DNA of 64,000 nucleotides from Fasciolopsis buskii (GCA_008360955.1 LUCM01005850.1:3418-67417); one strand, 5' to 3'. Shown: positions 11,270 to 25,560, counted from the stretch's first letter. The notes: generated by a model from the letters alone, not told the origin. Translations and numbers: made by a program.

Positions 11270-14200
11270 GAGTGTGGAAGTTTATTTGAGCCACATTTCA
11301 GACAACGGTGCTGCCTTTATTTTGGGAATCGTCAAAATATGCGGGTGATGCCTTTTTTGCCGTCCAGAAAAGCGTTGAAACAAGCCAATATGAAAAGTTT
11401 TGACGGAAGTAATCAGAACAAATCGGTTAAGTTTACGACCTTGTTTCACCATCACCTACCACCTTGAGTACACGTTCTTCAAAATCAACTCCGTCGATTA
11501 TCAGAAACTTGAAATTTTCTACTTATTTTATAGGAACCAACTGAGAAAATCGACTAATGAGACAAGTGTTTTGACCGGAAGTGATTTCGCAAGGGCTAAA
11601 GAGAAAATCTTATTGATAACGAGCATATGGAAAGATCACTTCGAAGGAACACTTGCATCCGAGAATTTTCTGGAAAAAGCCTGATGAATATCTTTTCTGT
11701 GTTATCTCCTATTGGCATTCTCGAACCCCGATAAGAAAATCAGGTATGATAATTCGTCAACAGTTTCAGAATGGATGCTAATTTAACTATAAACATGATT
11801 TGTCATATACACAGAAATTGGATTCTTAATCGATATTCGGTTTGCATGAGCCTGTCCTTTTTGAGTTTTCATAGTTAGAAAAATAAAACAATTTATTTTT
11901 TATTGATTATATTTTTCAAAAAGCCACCCATTCGGACAGACAGATTTGGGGACCGAACATCGAAATGCACATTCGAACTAATTGTTTGGTTGTACGATTA
12001 ACTTGGTCTGTAATGACTGCTCATATCTTGGTACGGCGCAATTCTATACACAAAAATTTGCGCTGCATGTGTGTGTATGTTTGCATTTTCCATGGCACTA
12101 ACTACCCCTCGAGCAGAACAAGCAGCCTGATCGGTTTTCAAGACAACTAAATGTGCGGTCTTGAAAAACAGATTTAAAAAAAGAGTGAAACAATGAATTT
12201 GTGATTTGTTCTGTTTTTTTACGGAAAATTTGTTTCGATCACATGGAAAAATCTGTTAGGAGATAGCGAGGAGCAGCAGCTCGGTTTACGACCGAATAAA
12301 TCAGATGAAAGATTAAATTGGATTAGGACAAAATCTCACAATAGGACTAGGTTTTTCACGCGAACGGATTGGGTGGCTGATCAATTTTGCTGCTGTGACG
12401 TCATTCAAGCTCCTGATTACCTTTATCCGGGTACCGTTTGGGAAGAATTTTTCCTTCTGACTGGCTAGTGATTTAGAAACAGACAAAACAGAACAAGGTT
12501 CATCATGCATCCGTGGGACGATTAGCGAACCTCAAGAGATCGTTTCCGTACTAGGCAGCTAACATGAACTTAGAAAACCATTTCATAATGTGTGTGGGTG
12601 TGCGTTACGGTGAGGTTATCCCAACCAGTCCTGGGTAACCATAAATCGCGTCCGTTCACGGAACCAGTCCACGTTCACAAATGCCCAGTTGTACGAGCTA
12701 CTGGGATCCCAAACGGGATGAGTTTACTATGATATCCAAAAAAGTGCAATAATAAATAACTTGTGTGTATATTTGACCGTTCTCGCCCGTGAGTAGACTG
12801 TATCAAAGAACAACGGGAGACCATAGCAACAGCAATAACAAGAACAATCTCAACAGCGTCAACGATCGATCGGACGAACCTGAGAGAAACAGAAAGTGAT
12901 GGTTTGAAAGAACCATGATTAGTTTACGGAAACGGCCAGACAAACATATATAGACAAAAGCAGAAAAAATACAAGCAAACAGACAAACCGAAGCGAAAGA
13001 ATAGGCGTTCGAAGATCCTTACTTGTGTTCTGGTTAAACTGCACACAAAATCCTTGCGGTGCATTGCTCCTGCAACTTTGTGGACAGCGGTTCTATAACG
13101 AATCTTTTGTCTCACTTTTTTTCTTATGATTCAGCCTGCATCTTGCCTAGGACATTGAAATTACTAATTCTTGCTTTATAATACGGTTGCTAACTAGATT
13201 CACAGGCGTAATTTACTTACTTAGAATAGAAGTTTTGACGGTGTACTTAAAATACTGCACTTTTAGATCGCTTAGCATGACTACTAAAAATAGCACCATT
13301 ATGGGAAATGCCATGTCCATGGCTTACATTTATAGTAACGCAATGACACAAAGAAGTAGACCTTTCAAAGGACAGCTGTTTCTAAATTTGTCCATTCGTC
13401 AACCTTGGCGTAGTTCCCTGTGCACTTTCTGTCAAATTCGAATCAACACAGCGGGGTGGCCATTTGGTTACGTTCTTTGTGAAAAGATCACGTATTCAAG
13501 ATGTGCTTTGTTTAAACGGACCCAGTTTCATGTTGAAGCAGTAAACTCTGATGAGTTCTCAGTATAACTAAGGGAAGAAAGTACTTGCTACCTGGGATGC
13601 AATTCGGTCGCAGTTATTGTACATCAAAAATAGGCAGCACAATTCCCGCTTATGCACCAGTGGGGCCCGTTATCACAGGTGAATATTCTTTGGGTTACTC
13701 CATGCTGCACATTCGCTCGTCTTTGCGTGGACCGTATCCGGAACAGGCAGCACCATCGAGACCATCCTAAGTAAACTTCTCGTCATCCAAAATGATTTTC
13801 CTCTAATAATCCGCTCGCTCCCAAGCCCATGGTCGGAGGCGTCTCGGACTCTGAGTCGGCCACTCGCTCCGAACGTTTCACGAAATACGCTTAAATAACT
13901 AACGTCTCACACAGTCTCTGCCGAGGAATTTCTAAGTGTTGCCTTCTCGTGGTGGTTCCCACTGAACTGCGAGGACGAATTCGAATTCCCGGCCCCTTTC
14001 ATCGGGTTGACTGGTCTTTGCTAATCCGTCTAGGGGAGTTGGCCAGACTCTGAGTCCACACCAAACACGAGGTGCGCTAATGACGTGGAGACGGAGAATC
14101 GTAAAGCTAGGATGTGTGGTGAGCTCTGCTCATCGGTTCTTTTTTTTCCTCTTTCTTGCTCACTGTTTTCGTCCTTTGCCGTGATTCCGAGGCACTTTAT

Positions 14201-15286
14201 CTGTACTCCGATTCGTGCAAAATATGTGTATATAATAATCCAATCACAACGCTAGTTATCCTGTTCACCGAAATCTGCTATGCATCCGAGTAGATGTCAA
14301 TCACGTTGCTTTTCTCATCTTGGTGTACTTCAGGCTCAGAGTCCCTGAGCAGAAGAGAACATTCAAATAAAGATAAGAAGGTAACTTCACTTTAGGACGC
14401 CTATTTTTCCCTTAGAGGGTGACCTCAGCCCAGTGTAGTTCACTATGTCGAGTATTTTGACTCTTCCAACGTTTGCTTCTCGTTTTATCGAAAACAGTCT
14501 TCTGGATGGTCGTCTCTTAGGTATTTATGTAGGCCAGTTCTATAGCCATACGCCGGGTACTGAGTCCACCATCCCGGCACAATATGCTTTATTTCCTGTC
14601 TGATTTCAACAGTGCCTGGTCGTTCTGATTAACTGAAGTGAACCATGGAATAGTCTTTATTATTTGCGCAAATTCGAGTGTAAATCAAGTGCCATAGGAA
14701 TCATGGCAGTGGATGAAAACTCTGAGCAAAGAAGAGGAAAGAGTAAAAAACATTGTGTAAAGCTCATCACATATGATGGCTTCTACATCCTGCATTCAGC
14801 TGCATCGGTTATCCATCAGGATTCAGGAGCCTCGTGTGAGTTTGGAGCCTCGATTATAACTCTTCCATGAGGCAACATTCGGGTGAACACATCGATCTTC
14901 TTGGTTGTAAAACAGAAACAGACATACTCGTCAAATCAAATCTAATCTAGTAATCAATATAACTAGTTAAGTGACTTCGAGTTTCTCGTCTCAGTAGTAT
15001 ATTTCGCATAGGGATGGATGAACAAAATTTCCCCGGAAGCACATGACCGGTTTCGCGGTTATTGCCGCGTCCTCCCACGGATCACCATGTAGTTCTTAAA
15101 TGGACTTACCATCCATTCACGCTCCTTACGATTCCAGTGCCCTTCTAGTGAAACTTCGAATTTAGTTCGGAGATAGTCAGAGCGCTAGACGTGATAATCT
15201 TCTATTCATTCAATTTAAACAATTTCACCTTGTGAGTTCGGTGCACAGGTGCTTCGCGTTTTCGCGCGGTGCGAAACACACGAAGA

Positions 15287-15307
15287 ACACACACACACAC
15301 ACACACA
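15287..15307. repeat. (AC)n microsatellite
   Basis: About ten AC units, pure. Confidence 0.95.
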
Positions 15308-16514
15308 GAAGTTTGCGCATGCCACTTTCTAGGCCTGTTATTTTGTGCCATTTCGGACGTTTTTTGGCATCGTGTGGAAGACAGTTGTTCGAAAAGAGGC
15401 TCATACTCTTAGGAAAAATTGCTGCTTCTTGGAAAATTAGTAGTACAATGCCGATCATTACACAAAGTTGCAACAACGATGCTGAGTTTGTTTTGTTTTT
15501 ATTTCATTCTGTCTGGAAGGTGCCATCTTTTTGTGTCAGGCCTTTGTCCTCACCCTGTGCAAAAGATAACATTTTGAAACTCAGTCCAATAGTTTTGCAA
15601 TGGAAAGTAGTGACCAGTGGTCAGCATAATTTATATTCCTGAACATGGACGGAATAAGTGGAAATCGGTACAACCACAGGGATCGCGAGCATCCGGTACC
15701 TGCTGATTTCCATAGAAATGCCGAGAAGTTGTGATAGTGCACGCGGTGGTAACTGTGCATTGAACGCCAAATGTAGGAAGAGCGGTTTACTCAAACCCCC
15801 ATGCAGACATTCCTTATCTGACCAACGGTACTAAACGAAATCTGCTCAAACAAAAGCCTGTTTGACCTTTCGTCAGTTTTGCTAGTTGCATTTTTGCTAT
15901 TCCCTTATTTTCGTTTTTCTAAATTCTCATTCTCACCCGGGGCCAACTATTTGTGCGTCCAGTTTGGAACGATTGCGAAAGACAGTACAATGAGAACTGA
16001 ATCAACCGTGCTCCTTGCAAGCGTATCATTTACAAATGTCGAACAGACTGTAGTTAACATACTCGTATCCGGGACTTGCAATAGGGCAAAGCATTCTAAT
16101 AGATTTTACGAGGCCGAATATCTGGTGTTTTTGATGCATGAGAAAGAATAAGCTCTTATTTCCGATTAATGAGTCTAAGGCGAACACGTTTGGGAGGGTA
16201 CCTGAAAAAATATAGACTAGGTGACGTTTCTGGGCAGGAAATTTTTTCGACGGTCCTTAGCAAGGGGTTATTAGTAAGAACGATAACTGTCTACATTTTG
16301 TCAACGATTTTCCACTTAACGGAAACGTCAGCTACTTGCGCTTCTTGTCAATAGTGCTGCGCTACTGTCATTTTCGAGCTTCAGCGTCACGTCGAATTCC
16401 AATGTTGCATTGTTTCTTCACAAATTCCTCACCAGTATGGAACATCTGTGGAGCGGTGTACTTCGTGGATTAGCGTTCTCTGTTATTCGCATCACTGGTG
16501 ATTTTTAATTCTTA

Positions 16515-16612
16515 CTGTCGATCAATTGACCGTTGGCAGTTTACTGTTGGCCGCATATCCAGCGCGGAAATCATTTAGAACATTTTAACACTAATAAAGG
16601 AAATAAAAACCA
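16515..16612 (+). repeat. SINE copy H, 3' body and tail only
   Basis: The order GACCGTTGGCAG, CTGTTGGCCGC, then CACTAATAAAGGAAATAAAA matches the body and tail of the SINE family. The tRNA-like head is not readable upstream, so this copy is either 5'-truncated or too decayed. Confidence 0.6.
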
Positions 16613-17368
16613 ATGACAACAGAAAGTAGACCCAAAGTGTCTGTTGACCACTCCAGCTACGGTTACTTACACATCTTCTAACGATGGTACTCGGCTAACT
16701 CAAAATATTTGTACCGGCTGTGGCAGTCACAACGTAGTCATGCTGTCTGATTGGTGCAGCTACCCACGTCTATTACAGGTTACGTTGGATAACTCGATAC
16801 GAATGGACACTACCATTCAGTCAGCTCAAGTCATTGTTCTTCAGTTATGTATGAATTTAAAAAAAGCTTCATGGCGCTTAGTACACGTCAGACTGAAGGC
16901 AGACGGACTGACAGGAATCAGCATTATTCAGTGAACAGGTAAAGCATGCAACATATGACCCTTGATTTAACTGCTTTAATCAGCGCGCATGACGGATTTT
17001 TCGTTACATCTAGGTATCTCATGGGCTTGTCAAGAAGCAGTTGTGTTTTGTCATTAGTGTGTAGCAGAAGAAGTCAAAATGATTGCTCTGTCCGTGGAAT
17101 CCAAGATTATTCCAGTATATCTTTTTGTGCGTTGAAAACAATCTCCTAGTCGTTCTTTTGCTTAAATTGGAAACCGAATTCCTTATGAGCAAAATGGCGA
17201 CGAGAACAAGCAACACGCGGCTGGAGGAGGATCTGCTCAGGTGAATTATGTTAAAGTTTGTCTAGGCTATGCATATCAGTATGACTTTGCAATGTCATAC
17301 CTAGAGAACCAGAAAATCGAACTTTTTGCACGATTTCGTTATATCTTGATGTTTTTAGCGTTTATCGT

Positions 17369-17531
17369 TTACTTCCTTTATTAATGAAACAACAACGTAC
17401 ATCAATTTTCAGGAAGGGGGCCGCGGCCAACAGAGCTCTGCCAAGTGGGGAACTTGACAGGCAGTAGGAGGATTCGAACCCGCGACCGTCACGTTCAAAC
17501 GCCACGACCTCGTCCATTTGGCCACCGCCGG
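17369..17531 (-). repeat. tRNA-derived SINE copy A
   Basis: Minus-strand copy, together with copies B and C one of the best preserved. Head with GGCGGTGGCC, perfect B-box GGTTCGAATCC, the acceptor-stem partner (ACTGCC), body block GGCCGCGGCCCCCTTCCTGA and tail ATTAATAAAGGAAGTAAA. The body block is identical to that in copy B. The head folds as a plausible tRNA cloverleaf, nearest in style to Leu/Ser D-arms (GCCAAATGG), but the attached body and the multiple copies make it a SINE and not a tRNA gene. Confidence 0.85.
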
Positions 17532-17867
17532 ACATTTTTACATTTCCACGTTTTTCCACTACAGGCAAAATACTCACAGAAAACTGGGTTTCTGCAAAGT
17601 CAAAATACATTTCAACAATGTTAGAAACGTCAAATAGTTGTGCAGATAGGTTAAATTTTCTTTTACAAACCCTCCTAACCTTCTGACACATTTAAAGCTC
17701 GGCCCACCAAGTGGATTATTTATTTTTTCTGGGGATGTCTCAAGTCCTAATTGTTCGAGGCAAACTATCTCGATGCAACCCAGCCAAATTGTGTATGTCA
17801 TGCTATTGAAGTTAATCTAAGATTTTACGTCAGCTTTTGGTAACTTGCTTTCCGACCGATCAATGAA

Positions 17868-18036
17868 GATGTTGGCGGTGTTCAAGCCGATAAAATGGTG
17901 ACCTTTGGACGTGAAAGTTTCGGTTTCGAATCCTTAAACCGCCAATCAATTTCTACACTCGACAGTCCGCTGGTGGCCGCGACTCCCTTCCTGAAAATGA
18001 TGCACACTGGGGTTTCATTGATAAAGGAAGTAAAAA
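17868..18036 (+). repeat. tRNA-derived SINE copy G (diverged)
   Basis: Plus-strand copy facing copy A with about 340 bases between them. Head GGCGGTGTTCAAG, B-box-like GGTTTCGAATCC, then the body with TGGTGGCCGCGACTCCCTTCC and the tail TTTCATTGATAAAGGAAGTAA. More diverged than copies A-C, so older. Confidence 0.8.
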
Positions 18037-20777
18037 GATGAAATGTAACAATATCACAGTTCTTTATGCCTGTCATAGGATAAGTTTCTCTGAGGTCACA
18101 AGGCAAAGGAACACTAAGTTTGCTCACGCATTTCTTAGTCTCCAGTTATTTGAAAAGGATCGAATGACAAAATGACAAGTATCTTGCAGTTTTTGTATCG
18201 CACAGCTTGGGCTGGAAACTATTTGGTAGCTTTATCTAATCATCAGTCTCATTGACCAAGAAGTATCACTGGAATCAAAATTTGCACGGTGGAGTTTCGG
18301 TGAATAACATTGGCCGTGACGATCTACAAATCTGTCGCCGCAAACTCTGCAGCATCTTCGAACTTCACTGGTTCCTACTCAGTTGTCTTGCTCAGAACGA
18401 GCGCATGTCCTTGCGATCTGTCGAAAAACTGATTTCATCAAGACAGAAATCTACACATACACATGCATGCTCTTTTTCACTACAGGTGAGCGAACAGGTG
18501 GATCGTTGAAGTTCGAACATCCTGCATGTGACTTTTCACATGATCGAACAACTTTCTTTTGCAACCGGTAGAAATTCAGCCATGGAGACGACGCCAGCAA
18601 TTTCAGTGAAGATTACATTGTTATTTGTTCAGGTTCTCTCGTTCCCATGCATAGTAATACTGCCGTCATGGATTATGTGACTGCCATCGTTTTTGGTTCG
18701 CCATACTATTATACTTTCAGTTTTGATGTCATTCAGAGCAAACTTGTTAAACTTCTAAAATTATTTGTAACTTAGTCTCTATAAAATTTTACACACTAAC
18801 CCGCACTCGACAGAGTTGCATCTTCCCTAATACAATCAAATACGGAGTTAAAAGGCTCTCATAATTCTGATGTAAGTCTCCGTTATATGCGGAACCGAAC
18901 TATCGAGCTATAAAACAATTCGTTCTGGCGTCTAACATTTGCATCCTATTTTATTAGTAATGCTATTTTTGTATGGACGGTACGAACAAACCACTCTTCG
19001 GGACGGTACAAATAGTGTTCACTTGTGAACGCAATTTGTTCTGGAATGTATGAGAAAAACGATTCTCGGTGTTGTGTCTTGCACACAAATATTTGTTATC
19101 TAATCACACCAGGCTAGTGAAACTGTTTGCAATGAAATAAAATTTCCGATACCTTGGAAAATTGATTACCGCCTGAAATTTTTCAGAAGTTTGATTGCCA
19201 ATCCAACAGGGTCCACATTAGTTCACTGAGACCATCAGAATAGGATCTTTTCTATCACAGAATGTCGTATTGTACCATTCCGCTTCTATGCAATGTTCAC
19301 TGCGATCCAGCTGTTTAGACCTTAAAAACAAATCGTTTTGGGAAGCACCTCCCTACTATACACATGGTGCTACCTCAGTATCATATTCCATATTACTTCA
19401 AAGCTATATGAAAACTACTCGGAAATATTATTCAGCTGATTTATTGCAATCCCGTTTGCAAAGGAATGAAACACAATGTTACATGGGAATATTTGTGCCT
19501 ACGTGGACTGAATACCTATCCGTTGCTCTACATTCTGCGAGCATATGTAATCTTGTGAAATCGTGTTCAGCGGAGAAGTATATTTACCCACTTCCGAATA
19601 TTTTTGACATAGATCCGTAATATTATGAATAACAATACTAATTCCCTTGTTGCCGAACACTACTTTTCGACTTCGTAGATCGACAAACTGTTACTCGCAC
19701 GGGTGTAACATACAAGGGTTCCAATTTAACTAAGTGTAGATTTTGAGCCTCGTGTTTCATGGTCCTTTTCATGGAAGACAGAAAGCCCAGCTTTGGTTTG
19801 TACATTCCCAGCGAGCTAGCAACATCACATCTAGGGTTCGCATCAGCAAGATGCAATGCAGTATCAATGTCACTGATCGGTCAGCTCACCGGCCTGATTT
19901 AAGCTAAGTAGCAAGTGTCACTTTGTTACCGGAAAAATAAGGGCATGAAATTCCAATGTTTCTCGCCGTCATCTGTATCTGCTATCCCCATGAGATTCCA
20001 GAAGGTCGAAACTCTAAAAGGTGCTCAAAAATCTCTCTATGCAAAATGATCTTCAGTTTTTAGCTATAAATTCTGTTCCATTCATTCACCAACTAGTTGC
20101 GACTATCTCTCGGTCGAGGGTGTTGAGCTAAGAACACACCGCACGTATCCGGCACAGTTTTCGTCTAAGAACCAACGTACGATCCCAATAGGGTGACATA
20201 GACCAACCCGATTTCACCATCGCACGTCCGAGATTCGGTGAGAAATTGCTGGGAACTGCGTCCGGACTAGAATCAGCTATTTTATTCTAATATCATTACG
20301 ACCAAACTAACCAACTCTATCTTATATTTTCGCAACCCATTTGTGTGTCTAAAACTTTGTATGAATGCGCTTCAAACGACATGCGTAAATAAGCGGATCC
20401 TTGACCGATTTCTACATCCTTCAGAGATATGAACGTTTTTTTGGGTTTTTATTTGGACATCATTTACCATACACAATTGATTTTGTTGATCAGTATGTTC
20501 ATTTGTACGCCACTTCAGTACGTGCTAGTGAACTACTTCGTACATGTTTTTTAATCTTGTGCTCACTTCCTTTCCAACCATTTGGAGGATATGTTACCCG
20601 TTCTGGCGAAGTCTTACCAATGAGACATTTCCGTTGAACGGTAAATGCCTTTTTTTGTACAGAATCAAGCTCAATGCTCTTCCTTTATGCCATTGTAAAC
20701 TCAAGCACGTGGCGGTATATGGTTCGACTCGCAAGTTAGACATCAGAAGTTCTTTTTGATATGCAATTAACGTGCCG

Positions 20778-20808
<31 letters not shown>

Positions 20809-23800
20809 AGTCGAACTGCCAGACTGCTTTTGCTCACGAGCAGCGCTGTCAGTTTTACAACGCATTCCTGTCACTGGCACCATGGAGTTTTGAAAGATAA
20901 CCAGTTTGTTACCATTGTGTGACAGTGTCGAAAACATCTCATTTTAGAGTTCTCGTGCTATTGATTTTCGTGATCCTAGGTGTGCACGCAATTCCCGGAC
21001 TATGGATTTTAATATTAGCGTTCCATTTTAGGATGACCAAATTTCCCTTTCTCTGGGTGCCGGTTTCTTGTTATCACCACTTTGTGGTGTGTTGTTGTTT
21101 TTTCCTACTGGCGAATTTGGCTTCTGTAATGCCCTCAAAACTTACCAACTGACGTCAAGTGTCATGCACACTCGTTCAGCGTCATCCTTATCGTGAGAAG
21201 AGTTGTTAGAGTTAAAGAAAGACGCAATTTATTAATCGATTCGTTTTGATTAAACGAACTCTGTGAACCGACTTTCACGGGGTCCTGGTCACTGAGCTTG
21301 GCTTTCCTACCTCAAACATTTGATCACCAATTCCGGTTACATCGTCAGCGCATGCATGTAGCTCTAGGAAATGGTCGCGCCAATCCAAATGATGTTCAAC
21401 AAATATTACCCACTTCATTTTGAAAAGTGCATTCTGATACGTATTGCCGACTCGCTGGGTAGAATGGTCAGGACTTAGAAGTCCATAATTCATTACATCT
21501 TCCTGCCAGAATGCTGGGAGCAGGAACCTACTGAGGAATATACAGAAAGCATATTTTCGGGCGAACGGCATGTGAAACGGAATATCTGCCCACGTACCAT
21601 GCAACCCGAGGTAGACACAGCAGGCGGTCTTCCACTAACCGAATTGTTGTTTACTTCACCGAACTATCCTTGGCACAACGTCCTGAATGTGAACATCCAG
21701 TGTTGCGCAACCGGCAGCCCAATGAAAACTGGAAGCTAAACCGGTTTTAACCTTTCGATTGACTTCGTTGGTTACCATCACATGAAAATAAATAGCGTAA
21801 CCGAATCGAATGTGGGGGATATTTCACAATGTGAGGAGTTATTTCGGGTCAGGAAGAGGAAATTGTTGTCTTTACGCATGACATTTATCTCGCTCCGATC
21901 CGTTCGGGTCCGCTGCCTTACACAACTACAAAGTGAATTAGATCAACAGTAACGGGTTAGAGAACTTAGGGTTCCACAGGAAAATTTTTATAAACAAGAA
22001 AAGGTGTCCACGCTAGTGCGCAACTGATTTCACTATTTGGTCATGTACCAATTATATTCTCAGCTATTTCTTGCGATAGGAGAGACAGGATGGTATCTTA
22101 TCCTTAGTTTGAACATAACCGACGAGGCTAACGTAACAGCAAAAATCAGATTAGTTTTTTACGTTTAGTAGATGTTTAACAACACGTCTAAGGTATGACT
22201 GTGATGGAAGAGGCTTGCCTGTTGAGCGCTTAAGTCCACAACACACGAATGGAGAGGGAAAACGGCAACCTGAACTCTGAAACTTGGAATAGCACAGAGC
22301 CACAAACGCTCTCACTAAGTCGGCTGTGGTGGCGAGATGAGCAACAGTCAGATGCGTTTACAATCACAGTGACCGAAAGATGTGAGGTTGGAACCTATGG
22401 CCCTTTTGGTGACCGACCACCACCGGTCAACATTGGGTGCTTAGCTGCGTCATTTTGTGTTCCAAAACCGTGTCTTTGATAACTGAGAGCCAAGAATAAC
22501 TATTCCGCTTGTAGAACGTTGCTGCTTCGGTCCCGGTCACCCAGCTCACTTTTTGATGTGTAACTCAAAACTGACATTTCCATTCGAAATAAAATCAGAA
22601 CCCTCGTGCCACCTCAAACCACCTGAATAAACATCATGTTGTTTGACTGATTAGGTAAATCAAAACACGACCAGTCCAAAGCAAGTTGTGTTTAAAAGTC
22701 CCCTAGCCGCTGGGTTTGTTGACTTGCATTGATATTATTACTGTGAGACTTCACGCAACTCAGGATCTTTTTACTGTGGTGGATGAGAAAATCACCAATT
22801 TAAAGCCATGTGCTACATTTTATCTAGAAAACTTTGTTGCTAGCACAAAGGTGACTTTTTATGTACCGGTGGAAGACTCTGTGAAAATATTGCCACTTGG
22901 CTATTAGGAAGTTATAAGGAATGCGTAAGCGGTAACACTCGATGGACCACGGGGACCTGGTTCTGTTCAATGGAACAATCTAGGATTCGCCTGTTTCTGT
23001 CGATGTTCGATCGATGGGCCACAAAGCAATAAGTGTTCTTGTATATTATTGATTGAGTTGGAGTTCAAAACTCCACTGTCTGTCCACGACCTGTTCCATT
23101 TCCTAATGGTATTCTAAACTTGCGGAAACACCGCTTTCCTACATAGGGGTTTTCTTCGGGTTAATCGGCAATTCACGGTATACGGTCCAGTTAAGGGAAA
23201 CCGAGCTGCGTTCATCGTTGTTTTTTCTTGGGTGCCGGCTCAAAAACAGAATACTAGAAAGATAAAACTTGTGATCAAATTCTTCTGTGGTATTTTAAAA
23301 GCGCTCATTAGGTTCGTAGACGCTAACGGAGGAGAACAGAGTTAGACACCGGTATTACTGTGTTAGCAGTAGTAGGTGCTTTGTTATTTCTATTATTAAT
23401 GTTACTGTTGGCTGGTGACCTCAGCTCGACTCAGATTTCATCGATGACTGGTTTATACATCATGCAAAGTACGAAACTTCAATTGCTACCGAATCTTTCT
23501 GTTTTGAACGTGTTTTACTTGTTTCCTGTTCTTTTGGATTTCATTTGAAGACAGCCTTATCAATCTGGCATTTTTCACAGGTTTCTTGCGCTGCGAACTG
23601 AACTGATATAGTGTGTGCATTCAAGCCCTGCTTTTGTAAACAAAAAGCTCCGTTAACATACTTCGTTTCTTTCCATCGAAGTGAGAACTAGATGATGTGA
23701 TTTTGTATTCTATTCAATGTTCGCTGCCTTCAATCCCTCGAGCAAACAAACGGTATGAACAGTTAAACAGGTCGTTCTGCGAAATTTGAATTCATTAATC

Positions 23801-24825
23801 AATATCTTCAGTGCTGTGATCACTTTGTCCCAATGGTACTTCGAGTACACTTCTGAACTGAGTTGTCTTGGTTAGTTTAATGTAACAAATTTCAGCTATA
23901 GCAATGATGAATTACTAAGGCAAACTGAAACATCGAAAGTGCGCTCATCAAAAAGCCTCAATGCAAAATACGTTCACATGCGCAGAACATAAAATAAATT
24001 GTCTTTGTAGCCAATGGAAGACAGTTTGGTACATTTGTAGTCAGTTTCGTTATTGACGAATGCTGCTTATTTTGATCTCCAGCTAGGGCAACACAAACTT
24101 GGCGGAATTCAATGAAATTCGAGCTGCTTATAGTCCTTCACTTTGTGAGTCTTGTTTCTTTTTGTTATCTTGCCGAAGAAGAGCTGTCACTCTGGCTAGA
24201 TGTTCGAATCAAAGTCGGGTATATCTGAACTAACTTTTGGTGAGAACGAATGAGACTGTACGTCCCAAATATATCGAATGTATCTACTGTGATATGGTCG
24301 AAAAATCGTGTGCAACCAAGAAATTTGATCGGATTGGGAATAGGTAGACGATTACACTGATGGTGAAATGTGACATTTAAATAGTTCGGTGATGCCAGAT
24401 ACGGTCGATGTCTTCTCCAAGTTGTCACAGATTGTGCCACAGTTCTTTCTATCGAAACACCCACTAAATTTTAAGGTGTTCCTTGGTTTAATTAACATCA
24501 CCATAGAGAGATATTTATTTTAATTCAGTTTTCATGTGTTCGCTATGAATTGGATTTCCCTGCTCTAATTAGTTGCCGCGGTTTCACTTGGTTACCTTAG
24601 ATTGGCCCATAAAAAAGACCACCCTGTGAGCAAATTGCAGTGTAGATTCATATCACTCTTGAGCGGCACGTGCACAGCTGTGGGGTTTCAACTTTGTGAT
24701 GTACTCGAAAGAGGGACTTGATTAACTGTGAAAATCACTGCCTGACCAGTTCTGCCTCACACGTCGTTTATCAGTTCGTACGCAGTTGCAGTAACACGTA
24801 AATTGTCAGGACGAACTGATGTTTT
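18037..24825. other. No gene recognised
   Basis: No coding exon, RT motif or SINE copy that I could identify apart from the (TG)14 tract. Frames of 109 and 116 codons (21275-21604 minus, 19270-19620 plus) show no family features. Confidence 0.5.
20781..20808. repeat. (TG)14 microsatellite
   Basis: Fourteen uninterrupted TG units. Confidence 0.97.
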
Positions 24826-24860
24826 CCAAACGGATGTCCAAACGGATGTCCAAACGGATT
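24826..24860. repeat. Short tandem repeat, 12-base unit, about three copies
   Basis: The unit CCAAACGGATGT occurs twice exactly and a third time as CCAAACGGATTT. Confidence 0.9.
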
Positions 24861-25513
24861 TCGCCGGTGATCGGTATAGAAGATGACGCGAAATATCCCT
24901 GAGATGGTCCTCGAAACCGGAATTCAGATTCATGTGTAGCGAAGCACATTGTGGAGAGCAACCGGTAATCTTTCTAGTCACTATTACGTAATCGCAACTT
25001 GCAACAGCTGGCATTCTGTGAGGGGTTGCTTATCAGGTCTTGTAATCCTCTTTTATGCGCACGAAAGATACTAACGGAGCAAACTCATCTTCCAAGGAAC
25101 TGGCCCCAATTTCGTGAATGGAGTTTTCTAAACCTTTATACTTCCTGAAGTGTCCGTTCACTGGATTTCCTGCTGAAGGAATGTCCTACAAAAGTCAGAT
25201 TGTTTTGCATGCGGGACTGACGAGAAAATATGAAATGTTGACATCTCGCAACATCTGTCTTCTTTCTGTGTTCACGAACACTTGAATTTGTCGACAATAA
25301 CAATCGATCCGGCTTTCGATCGTAAATAGCGGGCTATATTGCTTTTTCAGGCTGCCTAATGGAAATTTGATGATACAGTTTCCTGGATTTGGTTTACGAG
25401 ATATTTTTTTATCACTTTCGTACGTTTCAGGTGAAAATGTCCAAGTGAAGCAGTTGCTCTCTTGTTTATTTAGAATGGTGTTCAAGGTCACGGAACATGG
25501 GAATTATGTGTTC

Positions 25514-25560
25514 CCGGCCATGTGCGGCCGGTGTGCGTATACGTATAGTCACTATACGCA
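25514..25560. other. Two adjacent inverted repeats (possible twin hairpins)
   Basis: CCGGCC-6-GGCCGG at 514-531 of the 25 kb block, then TGCGTATA-11-TATACGCA at 534-560; an inner alternative pairs CGTATAGT with ACTATACG. Not followed by a T-run that would suggest a terminator. Confidence 0.6.

Larger units (their letters stand above)
7820..16514. other. No gene recognised
   Basis: The stretch upstream of the Penelope-like fragment (7820-8200, minus strand) has frames of up to 97 codons but no RT motif that I can read. Overlapping plus-strand frames at 8133-8766 have no recognised product. Two GT/AC microsatellites are annotated separately. 13800-14620 is somewhat richer in GC, with CTGAGTC recurring four times (once as its complement), perhaps an element UTR. 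Confidence 0.5.

Noticed and set aside
10985..11294. Minus-strand frames faintly like the segment before a GIY-YIG domain
   Set aside because: Only a vague resemblance (LPYRSPANK ... TARTEGNF); no V-x-F-x-C or R-x-x-E-H motif follows downstream.
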